A stretch of DNA of 64,000 bases from Pyropia yezoensis (lineage: Eukaryota; Rhodophyta; Bangiophyceae; Bangiales; Bangiaceae): assembly GCA_009829735.1 (NCBI GenBank), contig CM020619.1:14189777-14253776 (forward strand). The letters are read 5' to 3'. A model generated the notes under the pieces. The model did not search any database. It worked only from the letters and a program-made list of their open reading frames with translations, and was not told the origin of the DNA. The position numbers were made by a program, and so were the translations under genes. Positions 38,727 to 50,733 of this stretch are shown in pieces. Position 1 is the stretch's first letter. Each line of letters opens with the position of its first letter.

Positions 38727-41420
38727 TTAGTCCTCCGCTCCAAGCACCCCACACTCCTCGTCCACAGTGTCCTCAATCGCGTGCGGGTCCTCCTCCAGAC
38801 CCAGCCAGCCCTCCACTGCGAGCTCGTTCTCAGCTCTGTCACCGTCCCCAAAGCAGGTCTGCGACAGGGCACAACCCCCCATCATATCCAGGACCTCGGA
38901 TACATCCTCCGCAATGGGACGAAGGGAGGCACGGTAGTCGCCGTAATCGGCTAAAATGCGCGCCTCCATAACCAGCGGGAGGACGCTCGCCTTGACCCAG
39001 CAGTGCGCAACTACCGCGGGGTGATACCGCAGCCCACTCCTCAAGGATAATTTCTGCCACGTCCTGAAGGTGCACAGGGGCACCGTCACGCACGCCCAGG
39101 ATCCGCCGCGGGATCCGCGCCCGTGGGCGCCGCCGACGCATCGTGGAAGTAGGAAGCGTGGGGGATGGGTGCACCCACACGTTGGGCCTTGCAGCCAATG
39201 CCACGTCAGCTGGCGTCGGCCCCGGCAAGCCCCCAATGGCGTCTGCTGTAAATGAAAACGCTTCAACCGAACCGGCGAGGGGGGGCGGGACGGAAGGCAA
39301 TATCGCAGGGCCAGATGCAGGGACTAGCGCAGCCCCCAGGGTTGCGGTGGGGCGCGCAGAGGGTGCCACAGCCCGACCGGGCCGCACGGCCGTGCCCAGA
39401 TTGGCAATTTGTGGCGAAGATCCAGTCGGAGTTGCCGCAGGCGTTGCATCACGGCCGGGGGTTGATGGCTCTGCGCCGGGGCCCGCAACTGGGAACTCGA
39501 GAGCGCTTCCGACTGCCCGTGCGGATAGATCTGCCGCCGATGCAAGGCCGTCGGCAATCAAATTCAGGCCTGGCGGCCAGGGCTCCTGACCCTGCGGTTC
39601 TTCCGGATCCGCCGAGGATGACGAGGCATGTCCGCTGCTGTCATCGTCACCCTCACTGCCGCCGTCCGCACCGCCGCCACTGCCCGGCGAAAAGGATTTT
39701 GCGGCAACCGCCGCTGTCAGCCACGCTGTCGGTGCCATGCCGGTCTCCACAATCCGGGCCAGCGCCGGGACAGCCGTAAGGTCTATCGGCGGGCCCGTCG
39801 TCGCCCGCAATGGAAAAGCGGCGACTGGCCCAGTCGCCCCCGGGCTGGCAAGTCTCGAGTGGGCCGCCGATGGCGACGCCCGGACCACCCCTATCCCATC
39901 CGACCCAGCCGCCATTGAAAGATCAGCTGCTCCTGACACCCCAGGCCACGCCCCCGCCCCCGCACTTGAGTGGCCCAGCGACGCCCCCAAAACTGTTGAG
40001 GGCGCGGCGGCAACCGCCGCTCCCGAGTCAGGCGGTCGACCTGACGGCAGCTCTGCCTCAGCCACCGGCCGTGCAGCGGACACCGCCATAGACGCTGCCC
40101 CCCCAGCTGCCGCCGCCTCGGCCGCTATGCGCCGCTGCTTGTCCTCGTGGGCCCGCAGCACCAGCGAGATCAGCCGTTTCTTGTATCTGCGCTTGACGCA
40201 CGCGATTGCTCCGGCGTCGAGAGGTTGATGGATGGCGGTCACGTTGGGGGGAAGACAACAAATCTTTACTTGAGGGTGAGCCAGTTCTGAGTGCGCTCCG
40301 CAGTTGTCAACTATGAGGATGACATGGTCGGTTGTTCTTGACCGCACAGCGGGAACGAAGACGGTGTTGAACCACTTCTCGTACACGACAGAGTCCATCC
40401 ACGCCGACTTTTGGCTAAAGTAGGGCAGTGGGCAGCCAGGCCGCGGCGGCTTGAAACACAACGGAACAGCCGCCGACCCAATAATGGAGATAGGAACCTT
40501 GTGGGTGCCTGTCGTGTTACACGCCAACACGACAGTGACGCGATCCTTGGCCTTCATCGACTTGGTTCCACGGGCCCGCCGCCGCTGGCCCGCCGCAATG
40601 TAGGCACGATCGGGTAGGCAGCGATACTGAAGCCCGGTCTCGTCCATATTGTAGATGTTCTTGGAGTCTTAGTTCGCCAGCTCCGCCCGTATCTCAGACA
40701 TTCGCTCTTCTCCTCGTTTGGCAGCGTCAATGGCCGAGCCACCTTGCCCCCAAAGCGCCACATTTCGCAGGTGATGACGTTGCGCCCACTTCTGGATGAA
40801 GCCCACCGACGCCTTAAATTCTGCGAGCCCCAGCTCTGCGGCCATCTCCGCCGCCTTGTTCCCAAGCACCGCCAGCGTGACTGGCAGGTCGCTGCTGGCC
40901 ATCGTCTGAATGCAATCGAACCAGACGCGCAGAGCCTTATCCACAGCCTCGTATCGGGATCGGCGCAAGCGCACTGCATCCAGCGCCTCCCCGCTACGTG
41001 CTCGTGCGAGCAGTCGGGCGCGCTCTCGAGGCTCACAGATACGACGGGCGGTGGCAAGGGAAATAGTCATAGAAAAGCTATCGACCAAACCCTCATCGTC
41101 TTGTGCAGCCCCCGATCGAACAAACGGATGAGCGCAATCTTGTCGCCCAAAGACAGGGGCGTACGCTCCTTGCGGACATGCCCACCGGCGACGCCAGACG
41201 CCGGTGATGTCGCTGGCCGCCTCGCCGCAGCCGCTCGAGCAGGGGTGACAGGCGGCGCACTCGTCTCGAAGTGGGTAGCCGCAGCTGCGGTGGCCGCTGC
41301 GGCGGCCACGCTGACCGCGTGCCGCGTCTCCGGGGTCGCCGTGGGGAAGATCTCTTGGACGGCTGCCTCGGCGGCGGCGGCAGCTAGGGCGCGCGCGGCG
41401 CGGGGGGTGGTAGGCGGCAT
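38727..41420 (-). pseudogene. pogo/CENP-B-type transposase with two frameshifts and a stop
   Basis: ATG at 41420 (MPPTTPRAA). An Ala-rich N-terminus leads to LSLGDKIALIRLFD, a psq-like HTH start. The frame shifts near 41070-41110 into SLATARRICEPRERARL, followed by a Tc5/CENP-B-type DNA-binding domain (RYEAVDKALRVWFDCI…GFIQKWAQRH). A TAA at 40671-40669 stands where relatives have Tyr (ELAN*DSKNIYN). The catalytic core follows: NMDETGLQY, VILIVDNCGAH and IHQPLDAGAI, a D-D-D triad. There is a very long Ala/Pro/Gly insertion, then EIILEEWAA. A second frameshift near 39030 leads to HCWVKASVLP and an acidic C-terminus ending at 38727. Three lesions mean it is inactive. The HCWVKAS-type tail confirms the family. 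Confidence 0.85.
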
Positions 41421-41813
41421 GGGGACGGGCAGGGGTCCACCTGCGGTTCAAGTCACTGCAGGGGGCTGGAGGGGGAAGGGTTGGAAACAGGGACCAAAAA
41501 CAAACGGGATAGGGCTGGGAAGGAGGTTGGACCGGGGTGGGAAGTGGCACGAAGATGGACGGCAAAAACAACGTTTTTGGAAGGCGGGGGAAGAAAATGC
41601 ACGAAGAAGAAAAGGGAAAAAACCAGGGTGAGGGGGGAGGTGGGGGCCGAGCTACAGTATGCATGTACTCGGGAGTGGTCGTGCTCGACGACAGCAGGTG
41701 CGCGACGACGGTGGGGCACGGGGACGCTTGCTGCAATCGTGGACGCTCGGATGGTGATTTTGGCACACCGAGAGCAATCGAGTAATGTCCAGACATCTCC
41801 GGCGGTCGATCGT

Positions 41814-41849
41814 TATTCGTTTATATAGTAGGTACTATATAAACGAATA
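41814..41849. repeat. Near-perfect 36-bp AT-rich palindrome
   Basis: Arms 41814-41830 and 41833-41849 are exact inverse complements of 17 bp around a GG spacer. It lies just inside the right end of element F, in otherwise GC-rich DNA. It could form a cruciform or be two abutting transposon ends. Confidence 0.85.
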
Positions 41850-41886
41850 GGATACAATTGAATAGTTACTGTACCTTCCCCGCCGT

Positions 41887-42537
41887 GTGCCCCCAGCTGG
41901 CCACGCTGATTGTTCTCGACTCTATGGCACCGGCGCCGCCGCCGCCGGGGGCGCCGCCGTCGCCGACCACCGATTCATGCACGGTGGTACTGCGATCGGC
42001 GCCGACCGCCTCCCCGTGCTCCGCCTCCCCGTGCTCCGCCACTTCGTCCTCACCCGCGTCGGCGGCTGGGCGACGCCCGAGGCGGCCGCCTAGCCGTCGG
42101 CGAGGCTGCGCGCAACGCTCTCCTCGTGGTTCCCCCTTCATCGCCTGCAGACGTTGCGATTGTCTGTAGACCGTGGGGACAGCAAGCAGGGGTGGGGCGG
42201 TCGCCTGCTGGGCGGTCTAGTGTCGCCGACGCTGATCTCATTCGGCGTTAATGTCTCTGCTGCTTCTATTGACGTGCGGCATACGCGGCGGCTGCGGGCG
42301 CGGCTGCCGCGGCTGCAATTTCTCTGGCTGGGCGGCGCGCACGTGGCGGCGGGCGTGCCGCCGGCGTTGTTGCTGGCGGGGGTGGCCCCGACGTTTGTGT
42401 GCTGCCACATTGAGCAGGGGGTCCCTCGGCCGTCCGCCGCCATCCGGCTGACTCAAATGCTCCGCTTCATCGGGTGCGACAAAAAGTATGAGGAGAACGA
42501 GGACGGGCCTGACGGCATCGACACCAACAGTGACTAG
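41887..42537 (+). pseudogene. Possible leucine-rich-repeat-like gene fragment with in-frame stop
   Basis: One frame has protein-like composition across the stretch (DHRFMHGGTAIGADRLPVLRLPVLRHFVLTRVG-type, then a TAG at 42091-42093, then LISFGVNVSAASIDV…RLPRLQFLWLGGAHV…FVCCHIE). The Leu spacing resembles degenerate leucine-rich repeats. It ends with an acidic tail KYEENEDGPDGIDTNSD at 42537. No start or splice sites are clear. It could be a host gene with an unrecognised intron around the stop, or a relic. Confidence 0.3.
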
Positions 42538-44514
42538 CGACACCAACAGAGACTAGCCGGCTAGCCGGCGGAGAGGTGTGAGCAGGGAACGATGCCGGTG
42601 GTGTGGAGATTTGCTGCATCCAGGAGGGGGTAGTAGTTAACAGAGGGAAACCGATTTGGGGGAGCACGGGCTGCTGGTCACATTTGGAGGGGGGAGGGCG
42701 ACACGGAGGGCTGCCAACCCCCCCCCGTGGCGACGGCACGCACCAGTGCTACGGGCCGGGGTGGTTGGCGGGCGGCGCGGCGGGCATCTGCCTGGTCGGA
42801 CCGTCCATGCCAACACGGGTGAGGCGCCGCCGCCGGGCGGGGTCCCGCCAGACTACTCTGCCCTGGACGGTCCCCTGCGGCGCGACGCGGCAGGATGAGG
42901 GGGGAGAGGTCATGGTCGTGTCATTCTGTCTCTCTTCTTTTGTTTTTACTGTTCCCATGACCATCCCGTTCATGACAAGCACCCCACAGCCACCGCCCCC
43001 ACACGGTGGCCAGCCGCGTCACGCTCTCATGGTGTAGAGGGCGCTCCCTTGAGCCGGCCCGCCGGGTGTGCCGCGCTTCGGGAAGGGCGTGCTGCTGGCA
43101 GGGCGCGTGCGGCCACGTCGCCCCAGCCGATGTGGTAGCCAGCCTAGTAGGGAGCCAGCCGCTGCTGCCGCCGCCGCCCCTTCCCCGCCGGACGCCACCA
43201 CCCACGCACCGTCACCGTCGCGGCGCCCGCAACTCGACGCCGTCACGCGTGGCACTTGTCAAGGCCGCCGCCAGCACTCCTCAGGGGGGGCGCCCTCGGG
43301 CGGCGGCAGTGCGCGACGGCGGCGGCATCACGAGTCGCCCCTCTGCGCCGCCGCGTCGGCCACGGCCCGTCCGCGGGTGGGCACTGCCACCCACAGCACC
43401 GGCCGTACCGAGGGGTATGATCGCCCACGAGGCCCACGCACGCACGCCGCGGCAATGACGGTACGCCGGACGGGGCCGTCGATGGTGCGCCGAGGCGCGC
43501 CCACCACCGCCCACCACCACGGGCGGATGGAGGGGATGCCAGAGCAGCTCGGGGTGAGCGCGTGATTGCGCCAACGGCGGCAGTACAGTCCCCGCCGCGT
43601 CGCTGCACCGCCCGATGCCACCGGCGCTGCGCCGCCGCCCCATGGGGAGGTGGCGCAGTGGGGGCGGGCGGGTGACCAGGGGGAATGTGGGGGGGGAGCG
43701 CCGCCGGCGCTGTGGCGGCGCCCGCGGCCACGCGCCGGCGCGGCGGCCGCGGCGCGGCGCGCTAGCCACCTCCGTCGTCGCCGCCGCCGCCGCCGCCTCC
43801 GACGGTAGTCGCGGCATCTGTAGCAGGTGGCCGCCCCGCCGCTGCCGCAGTGGCGGGGTGGATGTGGCGGGCGGCGAAACCCTCCGGTGAAATCCGGTCG
43901 ATGTAGGCCAGCTGTTGGTGGGCGGGGGGTGTCGTCATGGGCCGGGCGGGGGGGGAAGGGAGGGGCGATGACGAGGAGGGCACAACTATTTGATTTGGGG
44001 GGGGGGACAGCCTCAAGACAGAGGGGGGGGGGGGGGGGGGGGGACCTTTGTAAAGCGGCGGGTACGCACAGGACGGCTGTGGCTAGCCAAAGCTCCTGCG
44101 ACTTGTCAAGGGAGAGGGAAGACTGGGCGTGATCTCGCCTCCGCCTGCGGCAGCTGCGAGGATAGCGCCGAAACGCGCCCCGCCTGCGGCCGAGCGCCCC
44201 CTCCCCCCCCCCCGTGCGTCCGTTGTGACACAGGAGGCAACCAGCAATGCGAATAGACAATGACAAAGAAGCCACGGGCGAGAAAAAGCAACAAGGACAG
44301 CCGCCGCCAGGGCACCCCCGCCCGCCCCTCACACCCGCCCCGCGTTTCGCACGTGCACACAAGGGGGCAACGGCCACGCGCCACTCAGGCACGGGCGGTG
44401 CGGGCGTCCCCCACACCCACGTACCCATACACTGGGCAGAGCGGCCGCGAGTGACGCCACGCCCGCACAGCGCCGGGGTGCGCCGCCACGTCGGGCAGCA
44501 CCATGGGGGGCAGA

Positions 44515-44546
<32 letters not shown>

Positions 44547-45360
44547 GCCATCCCCACCGCCACCGCCACCGCCACCGCCACCGCCACCACCAAAGCAACC
44601 GCCCCTGTCAGGCCGCGATAGAGGGCGCGACGGTGGTGGTGAGGGCCGCCCATGCGCGGCCGGTCGATGCTGTCAAATCGGTCTCGCAAGCAGCCGACAG
44701 TGCAGCCGCCGCCGCGGCGGTGGGGGCAACAGAGCCAGCCGTAGCCGCAGCCCCGCCCGACGGCGGGGTACTGCGGCTGCCGTGGCCACGCGGCAACACC
44801 CTCCACCACCACAGATGCTGCCGAGCACCGAGGGCGCCCCAAAGGCGGCTAGGGGGGAGAGGGTGGCAAGAGAACGGCGTTGGCGTTGGGAACAACGGCT
44901 ACAGCCCGCCACCGGCACCTCCGCCGCAGCCGTTGCCTTGCACCCTGCCCCCCCCCTAGGGACACCTCACCCAGTGCTTTTGCCGCTGTCACCGTCACCG
45001 AGGCCGCTCACGCCCCCCCCCGGCACCCCTTCCTCCTCGAGGCGCTCTTGCACATGGCTGTGGAGGAGCTCCTCTACAGCCATATGCAACAGCGCCAGAC
45101 TGCTCAGTCGGCATCGCCATTGCCACCGCCGCCCAGGCGTGCCGCACCCGCAGACGCGCCAGCGGCGGTGCCAGGGTGACCATCCCCACCGTCCCGGCCG
45201 CGGTCGCCGCCACCAATAGCCGCGTTACAGTTGAGCCTGTATGAACGCAGAGGGTGGGAGACGAGCTTGGTAGCGGCGGTCGCAGCGGTGCGAGGCCAAC
45301 CGGCAAAGGTGGGGAGAGGAGCGGGCACCCTTCAGCAACCACCGTCGGCTTGCCCACCCC
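42538..45360. other. GC-rich region with one weak gene start and a hexamer repeat
   Basis: No recognised domains. On the minus strand an ATG at 43938 opens a short plausible N-terminus (MTTPPAHQQLAYIDRISPEG…) that runs into poly-Gly and stops at 43762; it could be the first exon of an unknown gene. At about 44516-44594 there is a (CCGCCA)n-type hexamer/trinucleotide array. A G run of about 20 lies near 44022-44042. Confidence 0.35.
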
Positions 45361-46203
45361 TCACGGGTGCCCCCCTCCTGCTCGCCCCGCCCCCGCCCGC
45401 CCCCGGGAGCGCCGCTCGTACGCATCATACCCGTCGTACACACGCAGCGCGGCGGCGGTCAGCGGGTTCCCCCCGACGCGGAGGTCCACCAGGGACGGAC
45501 ACCCCACCAGCAGCCGTGGCGGCAGGGCGGTCAGGCGGTTGGCTGACACGTCGAGCAGTGCCAGCGCCGGCGCGTCGGCCGCCGCCGGCGGCAGGTCGAC
45601 CAGCGCATTGGCGCCGAGCCGCAGCGCCCGTAGCCGCGGCAGCGTAAACGTGTCGCCCCGCACCCGCTCAATCGCATTGTGAGACACGTCAACGGTCTCG
45701 AGCGCAGCGCAGCCCACCAGCCGGAGGCTCCGCAGCGCGTTGTGGGTGACCACCAGGTGCACCAGGCGGGGCAGCGCGGCCAGTGGCGCCAGGTCGGTCA
45801 GGCGGTTGTGGGAGAGGTCGAGGCGTGCCAGCCGCCGCCATAGGCGGAGGTCGGGCAGGCCCGCCAGGGCGTTGTGCGACACGTCCAGCCGGGTCAGGGA
45901 CGGGGTGCCGGCGGGGAGGCCGGCCAGGCTGGCCAGCGCGTTGCGGGAGAGCCCCACAGCGGTTACGTGAGGGTGGGGGGGGGGGGCGAGTAGCGCACGG
46001 GGGGGGGCGGTCAGGCCCGCCCGGACCAGCGTCACGGTGCCGGTTGAGGCGGCGGCGGCCACAGCGCGGCCGACCGCGTCGGCGGGCGGGGGGGGGTCGA
46101 CCGCCGCAGCGGCGGCCGCCGCCGCGGGGGGGCGATCTGCCGGGGCGGTGGTGGCCAGGGGGGGGGTGGGGGACGCGACGGGCGCACCCCAGCAGCTGCC
46201 CAT
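45361..46203 (-). CDS. LRRC57: LRRC57-like leucine-rich-repeat protein
   Basis: A 280-residue single-exon frame, ATG at 46203. It starts MGSCWG, a good N-myristoylation site with an adjacent palmitoylatable Cys. After an Ala/Pro-rich insertion comes TGTVTLVRAGLTAPP, matching the first strand region of LRRC57, then about seven leucine-rich repeats of about 23 residues (LTRLDVSHNALAGLP, LARLDLSHNRLTDL, LETVDVSHNAIERV, LRALRLGANALVDLP, LALLDVSANRLTALP). The C-terminal cap is VDLRVGGNPLT…YDGYDAYERR, corresponding to the EGYDKY-ER cap of LRRC57. Length (about 240 in animals plus the N-terminal insertion) agrees. It is likely a membrane-associated adaptor; the biochemical role of LRRC57 is not well defined. 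Orthology is inferred from the caps and myristoylation signal. Confidence 0.8.
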   Translation of the reverse strand: MGSCWGAPVASPTPPLATTAPADRPPAAAAAAAAVDPPPPADAVGRAVAAAASTGTVTLVRAGLTAPPRALLAPPPHPHVTAVGLSRNALASLAGLPAGTPSLTRLDVSHNALAGLPDLRLWRRLARLDLSHNRLTDLAPLAALPRLVHLVVTHNALRSLRLVGCAALETVDVSHNAIERVRGDTFTLPRLRALRLGANALVDLPPAAADAPALALLDVSANRLTALPPRLLVGCPSLVDLRVGGNPLTAAALRVYDGYDAYERRSRGRAGAGRAGGGHP

Positions 46204-46261
46204 GGCACGAGCGTCTCGGCGGCAAGCGGGGGGGAGGCGGAGTTGGGACGGGTCGGCAAGA

Positions 46262-46342
46262 CTGTGGAGGCCCGCTATGTAACAGTTGTGGCCCGCTATG
46301 TAACAGTTGTGGCCCGCTATGTAACAGTTGTGGCCCGCTATC
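46262..46342. repeat. 21-bp tandem repeat upstream of the LRRC57-like gene
   Basis: GCCCGCTATGTAACAGTTGTG is repeated three times in a row, then a diverged fourth copy (GCCCGCTATCTACCAGCTATG). It starts about 60 bp upstream of the ATG of the minus-strand LRR gene, so it is well placed to be a promoter or 5' UTR element. Confidence 0.85.
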
Positions 46343-48180
46343 TACCAGCTATGGGTAGCACCAAAAAAAAAGCGCCACACACGTTCCGCTTTTCAAATAT
46401 CATTTTGAAAGCCTCTCGCCAAAGTGCCATCAAAAAGAACACACACTGGGACATCCATTTCCAGCGGTCTGTCGCGACAGCCTCGCGGACGAGCTCTCTC
46501 TCGTGCCGGCCAGGTGCAGGGCAGTAGTCGACGACCTGCCCACCATGACCATGGATGGTACCACAGCGGCGACAGCTCATCCGCGCACCGTGACCGATCC
46601 TCCTTCAGGCGGCATCCCCCTCGTCTTTCTTTCCCAAGGCAGGCCTGCCCTCGCAGGGGAGGGAGAAAGCGGCGCCCAGGACGGCTCTCGCCAGTTGGTC
46701 CTGTGTCTTGTTTGTTGCTTGGTAAGGGGTCACGGACAATGGCTAGCAGGTGCCTTGCCTGGCCCTGTTCCAGTACCATTCCTCTCTGTACTGGGGTGTA
46801 TTTGTGTGGGGGGGATCAGGGGACTCGGTTTCCCCATATCAGGCCCCACGAGGCCACCTGTCCTCGCCAGGGGATAAAAGGGGTGGGTGCGGGGGGAACC
46901 TGCCGGCCGCGAACGACCGGCACGTTCGTTTGCGCTCGCGCACCCGCCCGCCGTCCCGGCTTCCGCCCATTGGCACTGCTTGTGACGGGCGCCTGCGCCT
47001 CTCTGCCTTTCTTTCTCTTGCGTGCCTCCGCCCGCGGTTGCACGCTGTTTACCCTCTTTGATGGGGGCACGGGTACTTACCCGCGCCCGCGGGCCTGCAA
47101 GCTGACCTGTGGCGACCTACGGGCACACATGACGGTCTGGCGAGCTGGCCTCTTATAAAACGTATTAACTGGCACACCCGCGTCGGAGGCAAGGACCCTT
47201 GTGTAACGGCGCCACTCTCGCCTCGGACGTCTCCAACGGGCTATTGCTCGAGCTGAATGTGAGCGGCGTCCGGCGGCTGCAGCCGACCTGGTCCTCCAAC
47301 GGCGCGTACATGGCAGTGGCGGACGCACGGTTGCCGCTTTCTGGGGCGATGACGAATGCCGGGGGGGGTGGGTGCGGGGCTGCGGGGGGACCCACGCGTC
47401 GGCCATCCCCGCGTGGTTTTCCTTTCGGCAGCTGAAGGGGCCGATCTGCGGCGCTTGCGTGTTGCCGCCGTTCTCTTCCTTCAAGCGGTCGACAGACGCG
47501 TCGCTGAGGACGCTCCTCTCCCATGAGCCCGTGGTGCTGTCACTGGCCGGTGCGGGCCGCGGCGGCGGCCTGTCGTCGTCGCCGTCGCGGGAATCCCTGC
47601 TGGTTGGCGCGTCGGTGGTTTCTGTTGTCCCTAAAGCTTTAGGTACACGTGGCCAGGCAGTGCTAAAGGCTGCACGCCGACAGAGGAAAAAAAAAGAGGA
47701 TCATCCAAAGCAGCTCACTCTCCTCTCTCCAACGGTGTTTTTCGTTTTTGAAGGGGGCGCAAAGAAATCTCGTCAGATGAGGTGGTCGTTCATCATTGGC
47801 GCAGACAGGCTACACCCCGTCGGCCGCCACGCTCCCCACTCCTCCACCATCGCGGGCTTTTCCTACCCGGTTGCTGATGCAGGCGGCGGCGCGGGTGCTG
47901 GTGCGTACCTGCCCGGCGCGCTGGTGCCCGAATACTTGGCTCTCCCGTGCGTCCACCCCTCCGCCCGCGCTGACGTGTTTGCTGCCCGCTTAGCCACTCG
48001 TGAAGGTTTCATGTGGCCTGCGCCGGCCCACGCTCACCCCGCGCTGGAGATGTTTCGGCAAAAGACACAAAGGATAGCCCATCCGTTTGCCGCCCTCGCT
48101 GCCGCCGCGGGCCCAGTCCTCACTGCCGCAGCGCGTACACCTGGTGCGAGTGTGGTGCCCACAACAGGGGGCTTCAGGGC
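46343..48180. other. Region with unassigned protein-like frames
   Basis: On + a frame at 46424-47158 (244 codons) and another from about 47372 are open. The second contains a stretch near 47780-48100 (MRWSFIIGADRLHPVGRH… and ALEMFRQKTQRI) of believable amino-acid composition that continues into the inverted-duplication arm. I recognise no family in either. A possible TATA-like sequence TTATAAAA lies near 47152. Confidence 0.3.
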
Positions 48181-49457
48181 TCCTCATCGTGGGGGACGCC
48201 TCACCGTGGAGGACACCCGCCTCGGTAAATACGTCCACATTGCGGCACCGTGGCGGGTCGCCCATGCAGGGCAGGGCGTCTGCACCGTCGCCGTGGGAGG
48301 CGTTTGTCCCAGACACCGTGGCGGTGGCGGTGTCGGCAGCAGTGGTGGTCAATGCCTCCACAATGGTGCAGGGATACGTTGTGGACAGGGGCGAGGGCGG
48401 GGGGGGGGTGGGGGGGGAAAAGCTGGGGTAACGACAACCGTGCCCGACTATTGAGGGGTGCGGCGGACAGCAGCCTCCCCCCTCCGCGCCGACCCTTCTG
48501 CGCCCCACAGGTGTGACGACGAGGCGGGGGTGGCCAGCGGGGCAGCGGCCGCTGCTGACGCTGTCGACCTACATATCGCCTCCGCAGTCTGGCAGACCGT
48601 AGGACGAGCGCCCGCTGGCCGCCACCGCCGTCACCCCTTCGTCTCGGCGATCGACAAGAGGCATTTACCAGATTTCAGACACTCGGCCAAACTCTCGATC
48701 AAACGTGCCTCTCTCCGTCTTCCTCTGCGTTTTCCTAGCGAAAAAAGGTGTTTACATCCTCTCGGTGCAATCCTTGCAGCACCGCCACCCCTGTCCCAAT
48801 GGCTCCCCTCTTTGCGCTTCCCCTTCGACGCCCCCCTCTGCAACTACGACTGTGGCTGCCGTCCTTGCCGCCATTGCCGTCAACCACCGCCGCCGGTACG
48901 TTCCCTTGGCGCAATGGGGGCTGCTGCCGCGGCCACTGCGCCTGCAGGCGGGCAGCCCTGCTGCGTAGCCCGCATCCCCAACTTTGGTAGTGGCGGCCTC
49001 TGCCACCACGACGGCTGGCGCGGCAGCCCCCGTATCGCTGCTGGCGGCTGGGTGCAGCCTTGACGCTGGCTTCCACCCTCTGACCCGGCTATGGGCGGTG
49101 GTCCTCAGTGCGGGCGACGACAACTGCGACGACAACTGTGACGACGGTGACGATGACCGCAGGCGGGGGACGCGGGCGGCGACTTGGGATTGCACCTGCT
49201 TGGCGTCGGTCATTGGTGCTGGCTGATGGCGTCGGTCCTCGGCGCTGGCTGATGTGTGGCCATCAGGCCGCACGGGCGGGCGCGCCTGTGGGGGGGGACG
49301 GCGGCTTCCCGCCTGTTTGGTGCGCCTGTTTGGTGCGTGTGGGTTCTCCCCCACCCAGTGGAGCCCCCCCTCGTCCTTGCGGTGGACTCCGCGCCTGCTT
49401 GGTTCTTGCGGCACACCCCACGCTGGGGACCCCAGCCGGCTGGCTGGGCGAGCGGCG
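48181..49457 (+). repeat. Left arm of an inverted duplication
   Basis: Matches 56858-58137 in inverse orientation with substitutions and small indels. Landmarks: CCGTGGCGGGTCGCCCATGC near 48248 pairs with its complement near 58080; GATTGCACCTGC near 49193 pairs with GCAGGTGCAATC near 57077; the CCCCAGCCGGCTGGCTGGGCGAGCG end at about 49430-49455 pairs with 56860-56886. Some frames are shared (…SLLAAGCSLDAGFHPLTRLWAVV…), so a former gene fragment may lie in it. Confidence 0.8.
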
Positions 49458-49606
49458 CGGCCCCTCGGCCATGGGCGGGCGTCCGCAGCTGTGCTGGCAG
49501 CGGCCGCGGCGCGTCGGGGGTGTGCTGGTTGCTGTTGTTGCGTTTATCATTCGCGCCCCTCCCCGCCTTCCGCCTCACCCGTGGGGCGCGTACGCCAGCG
49601 CCCCCT

Positions 49607-50702
49607 TCAACGACCCGCGGAGGGCCCACGCGACTTGCGCGTCGAGCTCGGTGGCGGTGACGTCCCCCCCCCCCCCCCCGCCAAACCCCCCCCCACGGCC
49701 CCCCCCCCCCCCCCCCCCCCCGCCGCCGCGGCGGCCGCGTCGGCGGCGGCGGCGGCCAGGTCGTTGGCCAGGTCCAGCTGCGCCTCGAGCGCCCGGGCGG
49801 TGGTGTCGAGGCACGCCAGCTGCTTGCCGAGCGCCGCGTTCTCCCGCTCCAGCGCCGCCGCCTTCTCCTCCATCAGCTCATTGTACTTGCGGCGGCGCTG
49901 CCGGTACTTTTCGGCGCTCTCCTTGTTGCGCAGCCGCCGCTGCTCGCGGCGCTTGCGCGCCGCCCGGGCGGCGGGGGACTCGTCCGACTCGGCGCCCGAC
50001 GACTTGGCCGCGCCCCCGCCGCCATCCCCCCCGCCATCTCCGCCACCATCGCCGGCGGCCGCCCCGGCGGCGGCGTCTTTGTCAGCTGCCGTCGCGGCGG
50101 CGGCGGCCGTGCCGGCGGCGGCGGCGGCAGCGGCGGCGTTGGACGCGGCGGCGGCGGCGGCGACGGCCGCCGCGTCGGGGCGGCTCTTGCGCTTGCGTGC
50201 CCCCGCGGGCGCCCGCCCGGTGGAAAGCGTGCCGGCCACCCCGTCCGTGGCCGACGCCGCGGCCGCCGCGGCTGCGGCGGCGGCCGCGGCGGCGGTGGGG
50301 GGCTTGCGCGCCGTGCACCGGCCGGCGGCCTCCCACGCCTCTGCGCGGCGGCCGGGGGAGGCAGTGGCCGCCGCTCCCGCGGGCCGCCGCGCCCGCGGCC
50401 GTGGCGGCGTGCCGCGTACCGCTGCCGCCGACGCTGCCGGGTCTGCCGCGCCCGCCGCCGACGAGCGGCTGGCGGTGATTGTGGGCGGCTTGCGGGGCTT
50501 GGCCTTGTGACTCCGTGACCGTGGGGGGGGGGGCGGCGGCGGTGGCGGCGGCAGCGGCGGCAGCGGCGGGGCGGGTCCACACTCGCCGCGGCCGGCCCGC
50601 ACCGCACCCCCTGGTGCGTGGCATTCACCGCTGCTGCCGCTGTGGCTGACCGACCGCGACGCCGCGCTGTTCTCCTTGGCGCCCTCCCCGTCGGCAGCAG
50701 CG

Positions 50703-50733
<31 letters not shown>

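Larger units (their letters stand above)
38416..41871 (-). mobile_element. pogo/Tigger-like DNA transposon F (decayed)
   Basis: The proposed ends start CAGT[C/A] just inside TA dinucleotides: TA at 38414-38415 then CAGTCATTATTCGACC, and inverted from 41871, CAGTAACTATTCAATT, followed by TA at 41872-41873. The two ends match at about 13 of the first 22 positions, mostly with transitions, so they are imperfect TIRs. The 3.46-kb size and the DDE_1/CENP-B-type transposase inside fit the family. The transposase call is firm; the ends are moderate. Confidence 0.6.

Noticed and set aside
43328-44842. Minus-strand frame of 504 codons
   Set aside because: Val/Gly/Arg low complexity crossing G runs and a hexamer repeat; no domain.
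44230-45220. Poly-proline protein on + strand
   Set aside because: The Pro run is the translation of a hexamer repeat; the neighbouring residues have no conserved features.
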